Shown: in pieces, positions 1 through 9,960 of the stretch
How the letters are laid out: each line of letters begins with the position of its first letter
Position numbering within the stretch: the stretch's first letter is position 1
Origin: Apricaphanius iberus
Lineage: Eukaryota; Chordata; Actinopteri; Cyprinodontiformes; Aphaniidae
Reading direction: 5' to 3'
Length of the DNA stretch: 64,000 bases
Assembly (NCBI GenBank): GCA_028564705.1
Contig: JAPXFQ010000364.1
Location: 372,001 to 436,000, forward strand
Made by a program: the position numbers and the translations under genes
Notes under the pieces: generated by a model
What the model saw: only the letters and a program-made list of their open reading frames with translations
The model's database searches: none
Told to the model about the DNA's origin: nothing

Positions 1-384
1 GGGACTTGAAAGTCACTGTTGCCTAGTAATAGCCCCAAAACAGAGAAGATCTGCATGGAAGAATGGGCCAGAATAAAAGCTAGTGTGTGCAAATCAGTTA
101 AAGACCTACACGAAACATTTGACCTGTCATTGCCAATCAAGGGTACAAAGGATTAAAGTGAACTTTATTTGCTAAATACTTATTCTCTGCACCATTATTA
201 AAATAAGTTCCTTAAAAGTCATACAATTGGGCAGAACTCAAGGGGGCTCTACTCACACCCTGACAACAGGATGTTTGGATTTAGAAATGTATAGCCCTCT
301 GCTTCTACCACCAGGGGTTCAGCGCAAAAGCCCAATTAGCTGAAGTGAAACATCAACACCAACGCTTGGTAACGGCTGCAACTG

Positions 385-690
385 TTGGCGACAGGGAAAG
401 GCTGTTTTGTGAGAACCGTCATTTTTTCTAAAGTGGAGTTGGTGCAGGGTTATCAGGTACCGGTTCACACTGAGGACATCCCCAAAACAGCTGTAATTAC
501 TCTATTTGACCTTTTTCAGTTTTCAAACATACCTTTTGGTCTTAATGGCGCTGTCCAAACTCTCCAGCAGTTGATGGATTCCGTCTTGCGCGGATTATCA
601 TCATTTTTGCTTATTTGAATGCCATCTTTTCAGCTCTGCTGAATAGCACGTACCACCAAGGTCACGTTTTTCAGGTGGCGTCTGATTTTC
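385..690 (+). pseudogene. Gypsy-type LTR retrotransposon reverse transcriptase fragment (relic)
   Basis: The translation from about 400 reads FSKVELVQGYQVPVHTEDIP, then KTAVITLFDLFQF, PFGLNGAVQTLQQLMDSVLRG. This is the palm region of a Ty3/gypsy reverse transcriptase, where the family has FSKVDLxxGYHQI and PFGLxNAxxTFQxLM. A frame change near 610 leads into YLNAI, where the active site should read YLDDI, so the catalytic aspartates are lost. The upstream and downstream pol domains are not recognisable. It is a dead fragment; the family is clear, the exact element is not. Confidence 0.7.
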
Positions 691-1044
691 CACATCCTCA
701 GACTAGCTCTTATACCTGGCTACACGGCATTTCAGGTTTTTCCATTTCAGCTTATGTTGACCACAAGCCCTGAATATTTCCCGTGTCAAATATTTCTGGT
801 GGGTCCTCTGCCCCTCATCATGGGGTTTCACACATCTCCTGACCACAATTGTCCATACCACCCGGTGGGCATATGTGGTTCCTCTGGCATCCACAACATT
901 TGGGGTGGTGGCTCAAGGATTTTTGTCATCCTGAGTTGCACGTTTTGGCCCCCCTTCAGACATCACCTCTCACAATAAACCGCAATTTGTGTCAGATCTT
1001 TGGTCCACCATTGCTGGCGGGCTGGGGGTCAAGATCCAAGAAGG

Positions 1045-1190
1045 ATTCTTCATCAAATTAAAAAGATTATGGACAACCCTGAACATCCTCTTCATGAGAC
1101 TATCCTACAGCAACAGAGTAAACAATGAATTAGTTAGGAGCTACAACTACATTTAATTTCCCTCTGGGATCAATTAAGTATTTTTTTTAT
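1045..1190 (+). repeat. 3' end of a CR1/L2-like non-LTR retrotransposon (fragment)
   Basis: The text around 1070-1110 (dead-end coding words similar to the last codons of fish L2/Rex1-type ORF2, followed by ATTTCCCTCTGGGATCAAT at about 1156) resembles the 3' terminus of abundant fish LINEs. No reading frame survives. The family assignment rests on memory of the 3' untranslated motif only. Confidence 0.4.
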
Positions 1191-1494
1191 TTTTTTGAAT
1201 CCACAGCACCACTACAGACAATCCTCTCGCTAATGGGTTATGTGAACTGTTTCACAGGTGCTCAATTATCATCCTTAAAGACTTACTGGTTTAATAAGAA
1301 ACATTTTAATCTAATTAAAACATTTTTATGGGTGGACTTGCTCTAACTGAAATCGGTATAGAATCCCATAGAACTGAACCTCTAAATTTTTCGTATGAGA
1401 AAAAGGAACATGCATATTTTTCAATTTTCTTGTCTGGTAGGTGTAAACCTCAGAGTTTAACAAAAATGTCAAGTGGTTCTACGGAAAAGCTCTA

Positions 1495-1574
1495 AGTAAC
1501 TGTTGAGATACTTGGTTACTTAGTATTTGAGTCCATACGTACGTACTAAGTAACCAAGTATCTTAACAGTTACT
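1495..1574. repeat. 80-nt near-perfect hairpin (31-bp arms, 18-nt loop)
   Basis: Arms 1495-1525 and 1544-1574 are reverse complements with one mismatch. The loop itself holds the palindrome ACGTACGT (approx. 1537-1544). Size and stem quality resemble a pre-miRNA hairpin or a tiny foldback (MITE) remnant. No coding content. Confidence 0.75.
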
Positions 1575-1679
1575 AAAGGCAGATGTGTGTGGCAAACCAG
1601 CTGACATAACATTTTTAAGTAATCAGTTTTTTTTTTCCCAGGTGTGATTTTATTAGAATTTTTTATTTTAAGAGGTTTC

Positions 1680-2195
1680 TCTTTAAAGGTCGTTTAAGGT
1701 CTTTGGCCGGATAACTATTAGCCGGGTAAGAGAGCCGTGTAAATATTAATTCAACGGCTAAACAAGCTACTGCGGACAGCTTCCCCGGATAATGAAAGGA
1801 AGTGGCGTCAAAGAATGCTGCGTCAATAACAATACGACACTACAGACAAAGACAACAGCGAAGAGTAATAAATTGATTTCGTCGTCTGTCCACACCAAAA
1901 AATCTCTCTTCTTCTGAGCAGCTATTGTTCTCTTCGGTTAACGGGACAAGAAGATATGTACTGTGCTGTAGAGCTTCTTGTATATATTATGTAGGCGCTG
2001 GCGTCATGTAGAATATACGCATGTTTCGTGCGTCTTTTCGCGCATGCCCAGTATTTGCACAGGTCAGTATGGGATTGCGCAATCATGGGACCTTAAACGG
2101 ACCTTAAACGGGGCGTAAATGCTCGTGTTGAGTGGATAACATTAGGCGTCTAACTCCCCATATAACCTTATCGGCTTAGTGTGGACGTAGCCTGA
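1680..2195. repeat. Possible MITE / non-autonomous DNA transposon
   Basis: GTCGTTTAAGGTC at about 1688 recurs inverted as GACCTTAAACGGACC near 2089-2105, and the stretch ends in GTGTGGACGTAGCC, a motif I associate with ends of fish DNA transposons. The GC content is higher than in the AT-rich flanks. No ORF of note. Boundaries and family are uncertain. Confidence 0.35.
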
Positions 2196-2199
2196 GAGT

Positions 2200-4480
2200 G
2201 CCCCATTCTTTCAAAAATATTTGTATAAGGCTCTGAAAGGCTAGGTTCATGATTTTGTATACCTGTGGCCATGGAAGTTATTGGAACACCTGAATTCGTT
2301 GAAATAGATGGGCTAGCAAATAGTTTTGGGAAGAGCATATGCGTAAATGGCGTGTGATACGGATTTAAACTGACAGCTGCTGGTGGACGCAAAAATGCCT
2401 TGCTGTGCTGTTATTATTATACAGGCTGATGTTTCACATTCCACATTGTGCAGGTTGCTACTGACATACCTGTGTCTCAAAGGTAATTATCTCATTCAGA
2501 GTGGTGCCTCCAGTCCTCCAAAGTAAGAGTAAAGCTGCAAAGCTGAGCAACTGGACATTCTTGGTGGACAAAGTTCCAAGAGCGCACAAGGCAGGACTTT
2601 CTGATCAATGACTGACATCTATGATCAAAGCCATGTGACAGCAAGGAGCAGCACTGTTTATGTAGTTTTTCCGGCCGCTGTAAGAGTGTGAGGTGGAAAT
2701 ATATATTTTTTTCTCATCACAGGTCTGCACAGCAGTATGTTGACAACCTTGAACTTGTTAGCAGCCATTGTTACAAAGAAGCTTTACTTGTGCAGAAAAA
2801 CTAAGGTGATGTAGATAACTAGTAAAAAAAAAAATCAAAATATTATTTGTTACCCTATTATCACAGTGATGTGTTATAATGCAAATGAAACAATTTTCAA
2901 TACTAAGCAAGGTTGATTCACTTTGCTATCATTATGATCAACTTGCTATGTAAAAAAGCAGCTATATAGACTAGTAAACAATGTATCTAATTTAAATTTG
3001 AACAGTTTTGATGGCAAAAGTGAATTCTGCCTTAACTCTGATTATTTCAATTCGTTAAATGTTCTCAACAATAATAAACAGTTATGACCATTAGGATTGT
3101 CGATAAAATTAGTAGTGTAATAGCAGTGTTTTCAGATTGATGTCCCGGAACACTCGCGGACAATTTCATCTGGTCTTTAACCGGAGTTGTCTTTTCAAAT
3201 CCACCACTTTTTACTGGAACTGTAAAAACTCTGGCTGCTTTCAAGCAGCAAGAAATGCATCATAGGGTCCTGATTAATTCTCTGAATGGGGGGTTATGAT
3301 GTAAACAGTGCAGCGAGTGTACGTGTCATTTCCGCCAACAGTAGTTTTTGCAGAAGTGCTGACGGAACGGCACAACTACTCACAGTGCTCATCTTTTGTG
3401 TGCATGTATGCGCACATAAGTTTAAAAGATGAAGCTGAATGGAAACTAGAAGCAAAACAAAAGGAGTACGAAACAGGCTTTGCTTTACAATGGTCCCTCA
3501 CTTTAACGCGGTTCACCCTTCACTGTTTCACAGATAAAAAAAAAAAAATACAATTTAAAAAACTTTCTTTATACTGTACTAACGTACACTGTGTTCTGGG
3601 TCTGATTGATTGGAGGCAATTGTCAATCTCCTCTGTGTCGTGTCTCCTGCGCTTGTCAAATCAAATATGTCATATCATAAGAATCTTCTTGTCTAGAAGA
3701 ATAAAACAGCACAGCTCCCGATAACTTTGTTCCTCACTTGGAAAAAGATACCTGCACTGAGACCTTCAGTGGAAAAAGACGCACCCAAGCGGGCGCCGTC
3801 AACAAAACTCATATCATAATAATAATTTTATGTTTTAAAATCTAGGAAGGTATGAACTTTGAGAGTATGAACTTGTAAAAACTGTGATTAAATGTTAATA
3901 TATGTCTCAGAAAAGTGCATAAAGTGTATGGCTAGGGGTTTTGTAATTGTAAAAAATAAAGATGACTACTTCACAGATTTTGCCTGTTGTGGGTTATTTT
4001 TAGAATGTAAACCCGCAATAAATGAGGGCCCACTGTATATTTATATATGTCATCAGTGTGTGCGCTCATAGCTTTCCCTGCCCCCACCCCCCGCCCCACA
4101 CCCTTCAGCTTTTTTGGAACATTACTTGATAATCTGAACGCAAACACCCTGCCGCAAAAAGTCCACTCTTGTTACTAGGTATTCAGCCGCAAGACTACAA
4201 GTAAAGGTTATCCGGACAAAGTCTGGAAAGGTGCTTTCAGACTAAAAAGTAGAACAGACAAAGTCTGTAAAATTACAGTTTTTCATTGCTTATTTGAAAG
4301 GTGCTATAATCTTATAGTCAGCTTTAAAAACTAACATTGAAAAAGCACTTCATCATAGTTCATCATCTTAGTTTAAGTAGGATTTTATAACAATTATATT
4401 TATGAGGTTTAAAAATCCTTCAAATTATATTAAAAGTATAGAATTTTTTAAAAATGAATTTCAGGAAAGAATCACCCTCT
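2200..4480. other. No recognisable gene or element
   Basis: AT-rich sequence. An open frame at 3308-3724 (138 codons) shows no motif, low-complexity runs and poly-A tracts, and is not called. A short C-rich tract lies near 4080-4100. Confidence 0.5.
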
Positions 4481-4486
4481 CCTTAC

Positions 4487-4744
4487 CTGGCATCAGGTGT
4501 CGGATCTTCACATTTCCATCTGGAATCTTTGCAGCAGAAACCGTCTGAAAGAGGGAGGGCCATCTGGTGGAATATTTTGAGCTGATTCTACGTGTGCGTC
4601 AACCGACGCGGCCATGTTTGTGTCACTTGTTTCACTTTTCACAAGTGCTTCCCTTTGCTCATTTTTTAATGAAGAAATAGTATCCAGTTAGTCTACAACC
4701 GATTCAATAGCCGCTTCTACGGAAGTGCCGACTGGCGCGGCCAT
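4487..4744 (-). pseudogene. First-exon relic of a RecQ-like repeat-borne gene
   Basis: On the minus strand an ATG at 4744 opens MAAPVGTSVEAAIESVVD and meets a stop at about 4690. Beyond the stop the same frame continues with LDTISSLKNEQREALVKSE, which resembles the segment just before motif I of RecQ-type helicases (S-L-K-x-E-Q) found in repeat-associated fish copies. A consensus splice donor, CCAG|GTAAGG, closes the exon at 4487. No helicase motif I (GKS) is present, so it can only be an exon remnant. The RecQ link is an inference from a short match. Confidence 0.35.
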
Positions 4745-4859
4745 GTTTCGCTTAGCTGGGCCTTTGATACTACCGTAACGACTGAACTCCCGCCCCAAAG
4801 CACAATGCGGACAAACAATTGGCCCAGTCGGAGGTTGGATGGTTTAGATTGGAGCGGTA

Positions 4860-4914
4860 CAAGATGGATTCTCCTGAGTTTGGAAAACCCCAAATCTCGC
4901 GAGAATCCATCTTG
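4860..4914. repeat. Hairpin, arms of about 22 bp
   Basis: Arm 4860-4881 (CAAGATGGATTCTC then TGAGTTT) is complementary to 4892-4914, which has the CpG-rich variant TCTCGCGAGA in the middle. The loop is about 10 nt. It lies just upstream of the RecQ-like exon relic and probably belongs to the same repeat. Confidence 0.6.
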
Positions 4915-5060
4915 CAGAGCAAGGTTAGCCCTTTCCACTTTTAGAAGAAAAAAAAGCGACGTCAGTCATAACAACGAATCTTCCCTGAAAGTTACCATAG
5001 AGACATAGAAACTTATTCTAGCATAAATCTGAAATGCATTTCTCCAAAGTAACATACCAA

Positions 5061-5210
5061 ACTTACCTCGGTGAAGTTAATTGGATTTTCGACACACATC
5101 CGTTTCATTACAGTGAAGACACCCTCCAATGTCTCACCGAGAACTGCCCTTATTGAGCGGATACAACGCAGCTAAAGGCTTTCTCCTGAAGGATGTGGTT
5201 TTGGATAGGG
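5061..5210 (-). other. Candidate orphan exon with strong splice donor
   Basis: On the minus strand ACCGAG|GTAAGTTT at 5066/5067 is a near-ideal vertebrate 5' splice site following about 130 nt of GC-richer sequence. It lies beside the RecQ-like relic. No protein family was recognised. Confidence 0.2.
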
Positions 5211-5239
5211 ACCGTCGCTAAATTTTCACAAATCACAGA

Positions 5240-7284
5240 AAAGAAATAAATACCTATGTGATATCCTGACAAAGTAACCCCAAACTTTAGCCTACCTGCC
5301 GGGTAGAAACTTATTGACGGAAGAATCATTGAAAAGAATCTCCTAAAACCAATCTTGTCTTGCTTCTCTCTTCTGAGTCCTTTCTCTGCCTCTCATACAA
5401 CTCAAAGCCTTTTTTTTTCTCTAGCCATTCACAGCCATTTTGAAACAGTCCAGTGAGAACTGTGAGGCAGAACAAATGGATAATGGCGTTGTGCGACAGA
5501 TAAATGTGAGAGGGCACGCAGACTCTCAGGATCATTGACAATTAGGATGACCAATAGTTTAAATGATCCACCCAAATGACAAAAATCCTCCACAATACCT
5601 TTAACATTTATATCCAAATTAAGACATTTGCGGGGTTTATTTCAAAGGAAATCAGATCAATCAGCATTCTTTTGTCTTCAAATTTGGTTTCCAGAGATAT
5701 CGCTCTTTACTAGGGGATTGTTGTATGATTTTGAGCTAGTAAATAATGAAGTGCAGATCTCTTTTTGAGCTAGAAATTACTGTCCACAGAAAAATGATAT
5801 GAGTAGATCCTCTGGTAAAGCTATCAGCTTCTGTAGTGTGCAATAGGACATGGTCAGCAGGTCGGAACCATGCCAGAACATAAATAGCAAGTTGAGGATC
5901 TGATATTGATACAGTAAATGGGCCCAGAAGAACACATTTGTGAGGCTCGGGAACACCAGGTATGTAAAACTGATGCAGCTAAGTGATGCAGTTGAATAAA
6001 TAGACCACTTCTTTTGATTATATCCCAATCATACATATACCTAAACGCACTTTAAAGTTTATAATATACACTCTAAAGTGCAATGAATTAGGAAAGACAA
6101 ACCAAATAGCAAGCTTGAATCAATAAAAGGTCAAATCAGTCCACATGGGTCTACATAAAATCAGTCCCCATTCTGTAGGATTCAGGTCTTACGGAATCCC
6201 TCTATACAATTCACTTAGAGCTCTGTTATATAGTCATCAAATTAGGATCCGATGTGTCATTACTCGTCAAAACTAAATTTGACCCATAAAGTACCTGAAA
6301 TCCCCTTAAAACCCAGGATTAACTTACAAACAAGAATTGCCACATTTTGCACACAAACCATGATCAAGGAAGAAGATGTGTGCCATACAGCTTCCCTTCC
6401 ACTAAGTGTCTTATTAGTCATATTAGATTATTAATCTCCATCTGCTTACAATAATTTCACAGTTCAGTTAGTATGGCAATGGCCAGAGCTTTGCCTGCAA
6501 AGAAAACTAACACTCTCATTTTGTTGGAATGAAAAAAAAAACAAACTAAATTTTGACCATTTGGAAATAAAAGTTGAAAATAGCAGTACTAATAACAAAT
6601 AATGTTCCTGTGAATGTCGTCAAGAACAACCATTCTGCTAATATTTTTTCTTCTTTTGTTTGTTGCTGCTCTATATCAAGAGTGGGTGGCTATGCTCTTG
6701 TAGTCGGAATCATTGTGGCTAAATTTGGAGATTTAAGTGTTAGGTATCTCAAGAAATGTTGAATTTGTTTTTATTCATATTCACCTAAGAGTACCTTGGC
6801 TAACTAAATTGATGATTTTTGAAAAAAATGTCAAAAACTATAATTTTTACGCTAACTATAAAAAGCATTTTTTATGAAAGTTTACATAGTTTAGGGAAAA
6901 GTCATGAAACAGTAAGACTTTATTTTTTTTCACTAGGTAATTAAACATTCCTTGGCTGGTGCATTTTTTATTAAAAAATGTTTGTTTTGAAATTCCTCAG
7001 ACTAGGTAGAGCCTCTACCGCAGAGGATCCAGAAATTTTACTCAAGAAAGAGTAGCAATACCTCATGGTAATTTTACTGATTTAAAAATAAAAAAAATGT
7101 GGTGAAGTAAATAAATCCTAAAAGTTGCTTTGTTTGTTTTAAACTTAAATTTGACTAGATCCCCACTTCTGGTTGTGACAACATAAAACATATTATCAGC
7201 CTACTTAAAAGTTTTAACATTATTGGTAATACAGAAATATTCTTATGTTGTAATACTACCAATAGAATATATTTTTGTCAAAAT
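5240..7284. other. No recognisable gene or element
   Basis: AT-rich intergenic sequence with only short open frames on both strands and no coding signature. Confidence 0.5.
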
Positions 7285-7597
7285 TATGTTTCCACTTGCA
7301 TCCTAGGTGCATTCAGATAAAAGGCATCCCCAAGCCAAGCTCCCGGGCTGAATTTCAGCACCAGCCTGCCCCTGTAAATGTCACATCTGATCCTCATTCC
7401 CTCATGTATTTAAGCCCACCACCTCATGTCAATGCCTGTTGGTTCATACTGTTTCTCTCCTACTTGTCTCACATCAGGCTGATTGTCCTGTCTCTATAGT
7501 TCCACTCTTGCCTTCATCATCATCATCCTCTATAAACTGTCATTGTACTTTAACTGCTTCTGTGTTTGGGTCCATGCTGCAACACGGACACCTGACA
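7285..7597 (+). repeat. LTR-like fragment
   Basis: Pyrimidine-rich stretch with TATTTAAG (approx. 7406), followed by a CTGCAACACGGACACCTGACA terminus that resembles the 3' edge of fish gypsy LTRs. No partner LTR or internal domains are visible. Confidence 0.3.
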
Positions 7598-8114
7598 GAT
7601 TTTGACAACTAGATCAACATTTTAGTATGTAATGGCTCAGGCAATTAATTGAGGCTATTAGCTTTTTAGAGAATGAATAATCACCATTTATTTTGACTAA
7701 CAGGAAAAAAAAATTATAATGTTAAAAATAGCAGACAATTTATGGAAGCAATTTATACATGTACAAAAGGATTTGCATTTTGTTGGACGAAATGAGAAAC
7801 TGTTGCTATTATGTGTACGAATGAAAAACAGTAAATCTCTAAGTTTGATAAGGTAATTGAGCAATTGTTTTTTTGTGTTTAAGAGAAAAATTCTTTAAGC
7901 ACAATGTGCATGTCAAATCCAGCTAGTAAGTAGAAATTAATTCATCCTACAGATAAAATAACTAAACACAAGTTAGTTTTGTTGTAAGTTACGAGGAAGG
8001 CAAAGTCTTGTATACAGGTCAGAAGTGCATAGTTCAACACAGCCAGCAATAGTTTTTATGCAGGGTGCATGTTCTGAAAAGTGCTAACCTTTTATGGGAT
8101 TTAATTGCTCCACA

Positions 8115-8185
8115 GGGGGCATCCAGACTTGAACTGAAGACCTCTTGATCTGATGTCAAGTACTTCACCACTGAGCTAGGCCCCC
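8115..8185 (-). pseudogene. tRNA-Cys-like relic with UCA in the anticodon position
   Basis: Read on the minus strand, 71 nt fold as a tRNA. The acceptor GGGGGC pairs with GCCCCC, box A is TAGCTCAGTGGT, and the anticodon stem CTTGA/TCAAG closes a 7-nt loop CATCAGA. The body matches vertebrate tRNA-Cys (whose loop is CTGCAGA), but the loop change gives TCA instead of GCA and loses the invariant U33. The T-arm box B is degenerate. It is most likely a tRNA pseudogene or a SINE head rather than a working tRNA. Confidence 0.6.
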
Positions 8186-8668
8186 TACATCATAGTGTAC
8201 CACTTACATAAACTTAATGATCGGTTTTCTGCTTCTAAAAAAAACTTAATCTCACAAATCATGTAGATACTTTACAAGCTGTCTTCATGAATTCAGTTTC
8301 AGTCTCGTAGTATTTTCTAAATTTAGTAAATAAGGTAAAAAGGATTTGGAATTCAACCAAGTTAAAATATAATGAAAGCCGAGATGCTGAATGGTGGAAT
8401 AAAAGCAAACAAAAATCATGTTACTTCACAGAATAGAACATAGGAAAGTAAAATTAAAGCCTGGTTATTTAGTATTTTTTTCAAATCAGCACACGTATCT
8501 GTTTCTTCAAGTAATGTCTACAAACAATGGAAACCAAAACCACAGACCAAAACTTTACAAACTTTAATTACAAGAGTTTTTATTAGTTTAACCCAGATTT
8601 GTACCTGTTTTATCAGTATGTCACAAACTGATCAATAGAAACAGTAATCTAGACACAGCACTTGAGAT

Positions 8669-8735
8669 GGAGGTATTCAAATTTGAACTAGACCTCTTAA
8701 TCTACAGTCAAATACTCTACTAAGTTATGTCCCTT
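8669..8735 (-). pseudogene. Second, more decayed tRNA-Cys-like relic
   Basis: On the minus strand TAGAGTATTTGACTGTAGA and TTAAGAGGTC match the anticodon arm of tRNA-Cys. The loop is CTGTAGA, so the anticodon position reads GTA. The acceptor stem and D-arm carry mismatches and a small deletion. It has the same orientation as the relic about 480 bp away, which suggests local duplication or two copies of one SINE. Confidence 0.45.
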
Positions 8736-9026
8736 CAGGAAACATTTAACACAAAACAGGATAATTTTCCTTTTGCTGCTTTACTTGTAAATTCAATTAC
8801 TTTTCTTAGGCACTAGGGGGACTTCCACTACCCGAACTTCAGGGTAATTTTGCGGGACCTTTTAAATGACAGGGTACTCTCATGGCCTGCTCCTCCCAGC
8901 CACCATGTCTCCATACAAAACAAGGGTTTAGAATTTTTTCTCCTTCTTAAGTAAAGCTTTATCTAATCAACTGTACTTAGACTTTTTATATACACAAATG
9001 GTGGATTTTGAAAGTCAGTGAGATCC

Positions 9027-9179
9027 ATCCAGCAGTAGCCTAAGCAGAGAGGCTCATCCACTTGGGCTAGATCCTCCCCGGGACTCTCAAGGGGTTCCCA
9101 GACCAGCTAAAACACATAGTCCAAATAGCATGTCCTGGGTCTTCCCCTGGGTCTCCTCTTGGTGGGATGTGCCCAGATT
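9027..9179 (-). repeat. RTE-clade LINE, 3' fragment
   Basis: The text CCTGGGTCTTCCCCTGGGTC (approx. 9133-9152) and surrounding words match the 3' coding end of the LINE at 61876-64000 (there at about 62059-62078), in the same orientation. Only the last roughly 150 bp remain. Confidence 0.75.
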
Positions 9180-9184
9180 CAAAA

Positions 9185-9960
9185 GGATTTTAAAAAGTTT
9201 TCTAAGAACTTAGAAAGACTTGAGAGCTTCAGAAGGTTCTGGAAATACCAGGTACAATTATTCTCTTCTTGAAAATAATGAGTAATGCACTCAAACACAA
9301 TGACCCCCGAGACTCCTGGTGCAATACTCCACTGATGGCAAAAAAGCATGTTTAAAATGTTGTTTGATAGTTTGCTGTAGAAGATTGTGTCAGCCAATTA
9401 AACACTGGAGAACATATTCTGGTCAGATGAAGCTCAACTCTTGGAAGCCATTTCACACATTATGCTTGGGAGACATATAATAAAGTTTGCAGTTGGGATA
9501 ATCATTGTGTGGGATGTCATTTAGCACATGGTACTGGCAATCTTAATGTAACTGAATTAAGAATCAATGGAGAAACTATCAAGGACAGTTTTGATGATAA
9601 TCTGAAGAAGATTTGAGAGTGGATTTCCAAATAAGACAGTAGTCAGACACACACAATCAAGGTATCTCTGAGGTATTTAAGAACAGGGAAAATGGTCCTG
9701 ACAGTAATCTTACTTGTTTTAAATGTAAATGGTTTGAGAGAACTAAAGATTTGCCTACATGGAAAGGATGCCAGGAGCCTGATTCAGATTTACAGAAAGT
9801 TTGTGTGGAAGAATATGTCAAAATAACACCATAAAAAGGCATGTGAATCCCGACAGAAGATGTCATAAAAATCATCTTTACCAAAAATGGCATTTCCATT
9901 TAAAATTTAAAAACATCTCTGTAAGTATGTTCAGTACTCATGCCCAGTGTTGTTACACTT
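9185..9960 (+). pseudogene. Decayed Tc1/mariner transposase gene
   Basis: At 9405-9440 the sequence reads as a broken form of the Tc1 segment around the first catalytic aspartate (HWRTYSGQMK resembling W-S-D-E). Further on, ATATAATAAAG, ATGGTACTGGCA and AGAATCAATGG correspond to conserved Tc1 nucleotide blocks, then GTGTGGAAGAATATGTCAAA near the end. Many stops and frameshifts. Terminal repeats were not identified. Confidence 0.55.

Noticed and set aside
3308..3724. 138-codon open frame on the plus strand
   Set aside because: No domain, low-complexity and A-run content, no splice or expression signals; length is reachable by chance in 64 kb.
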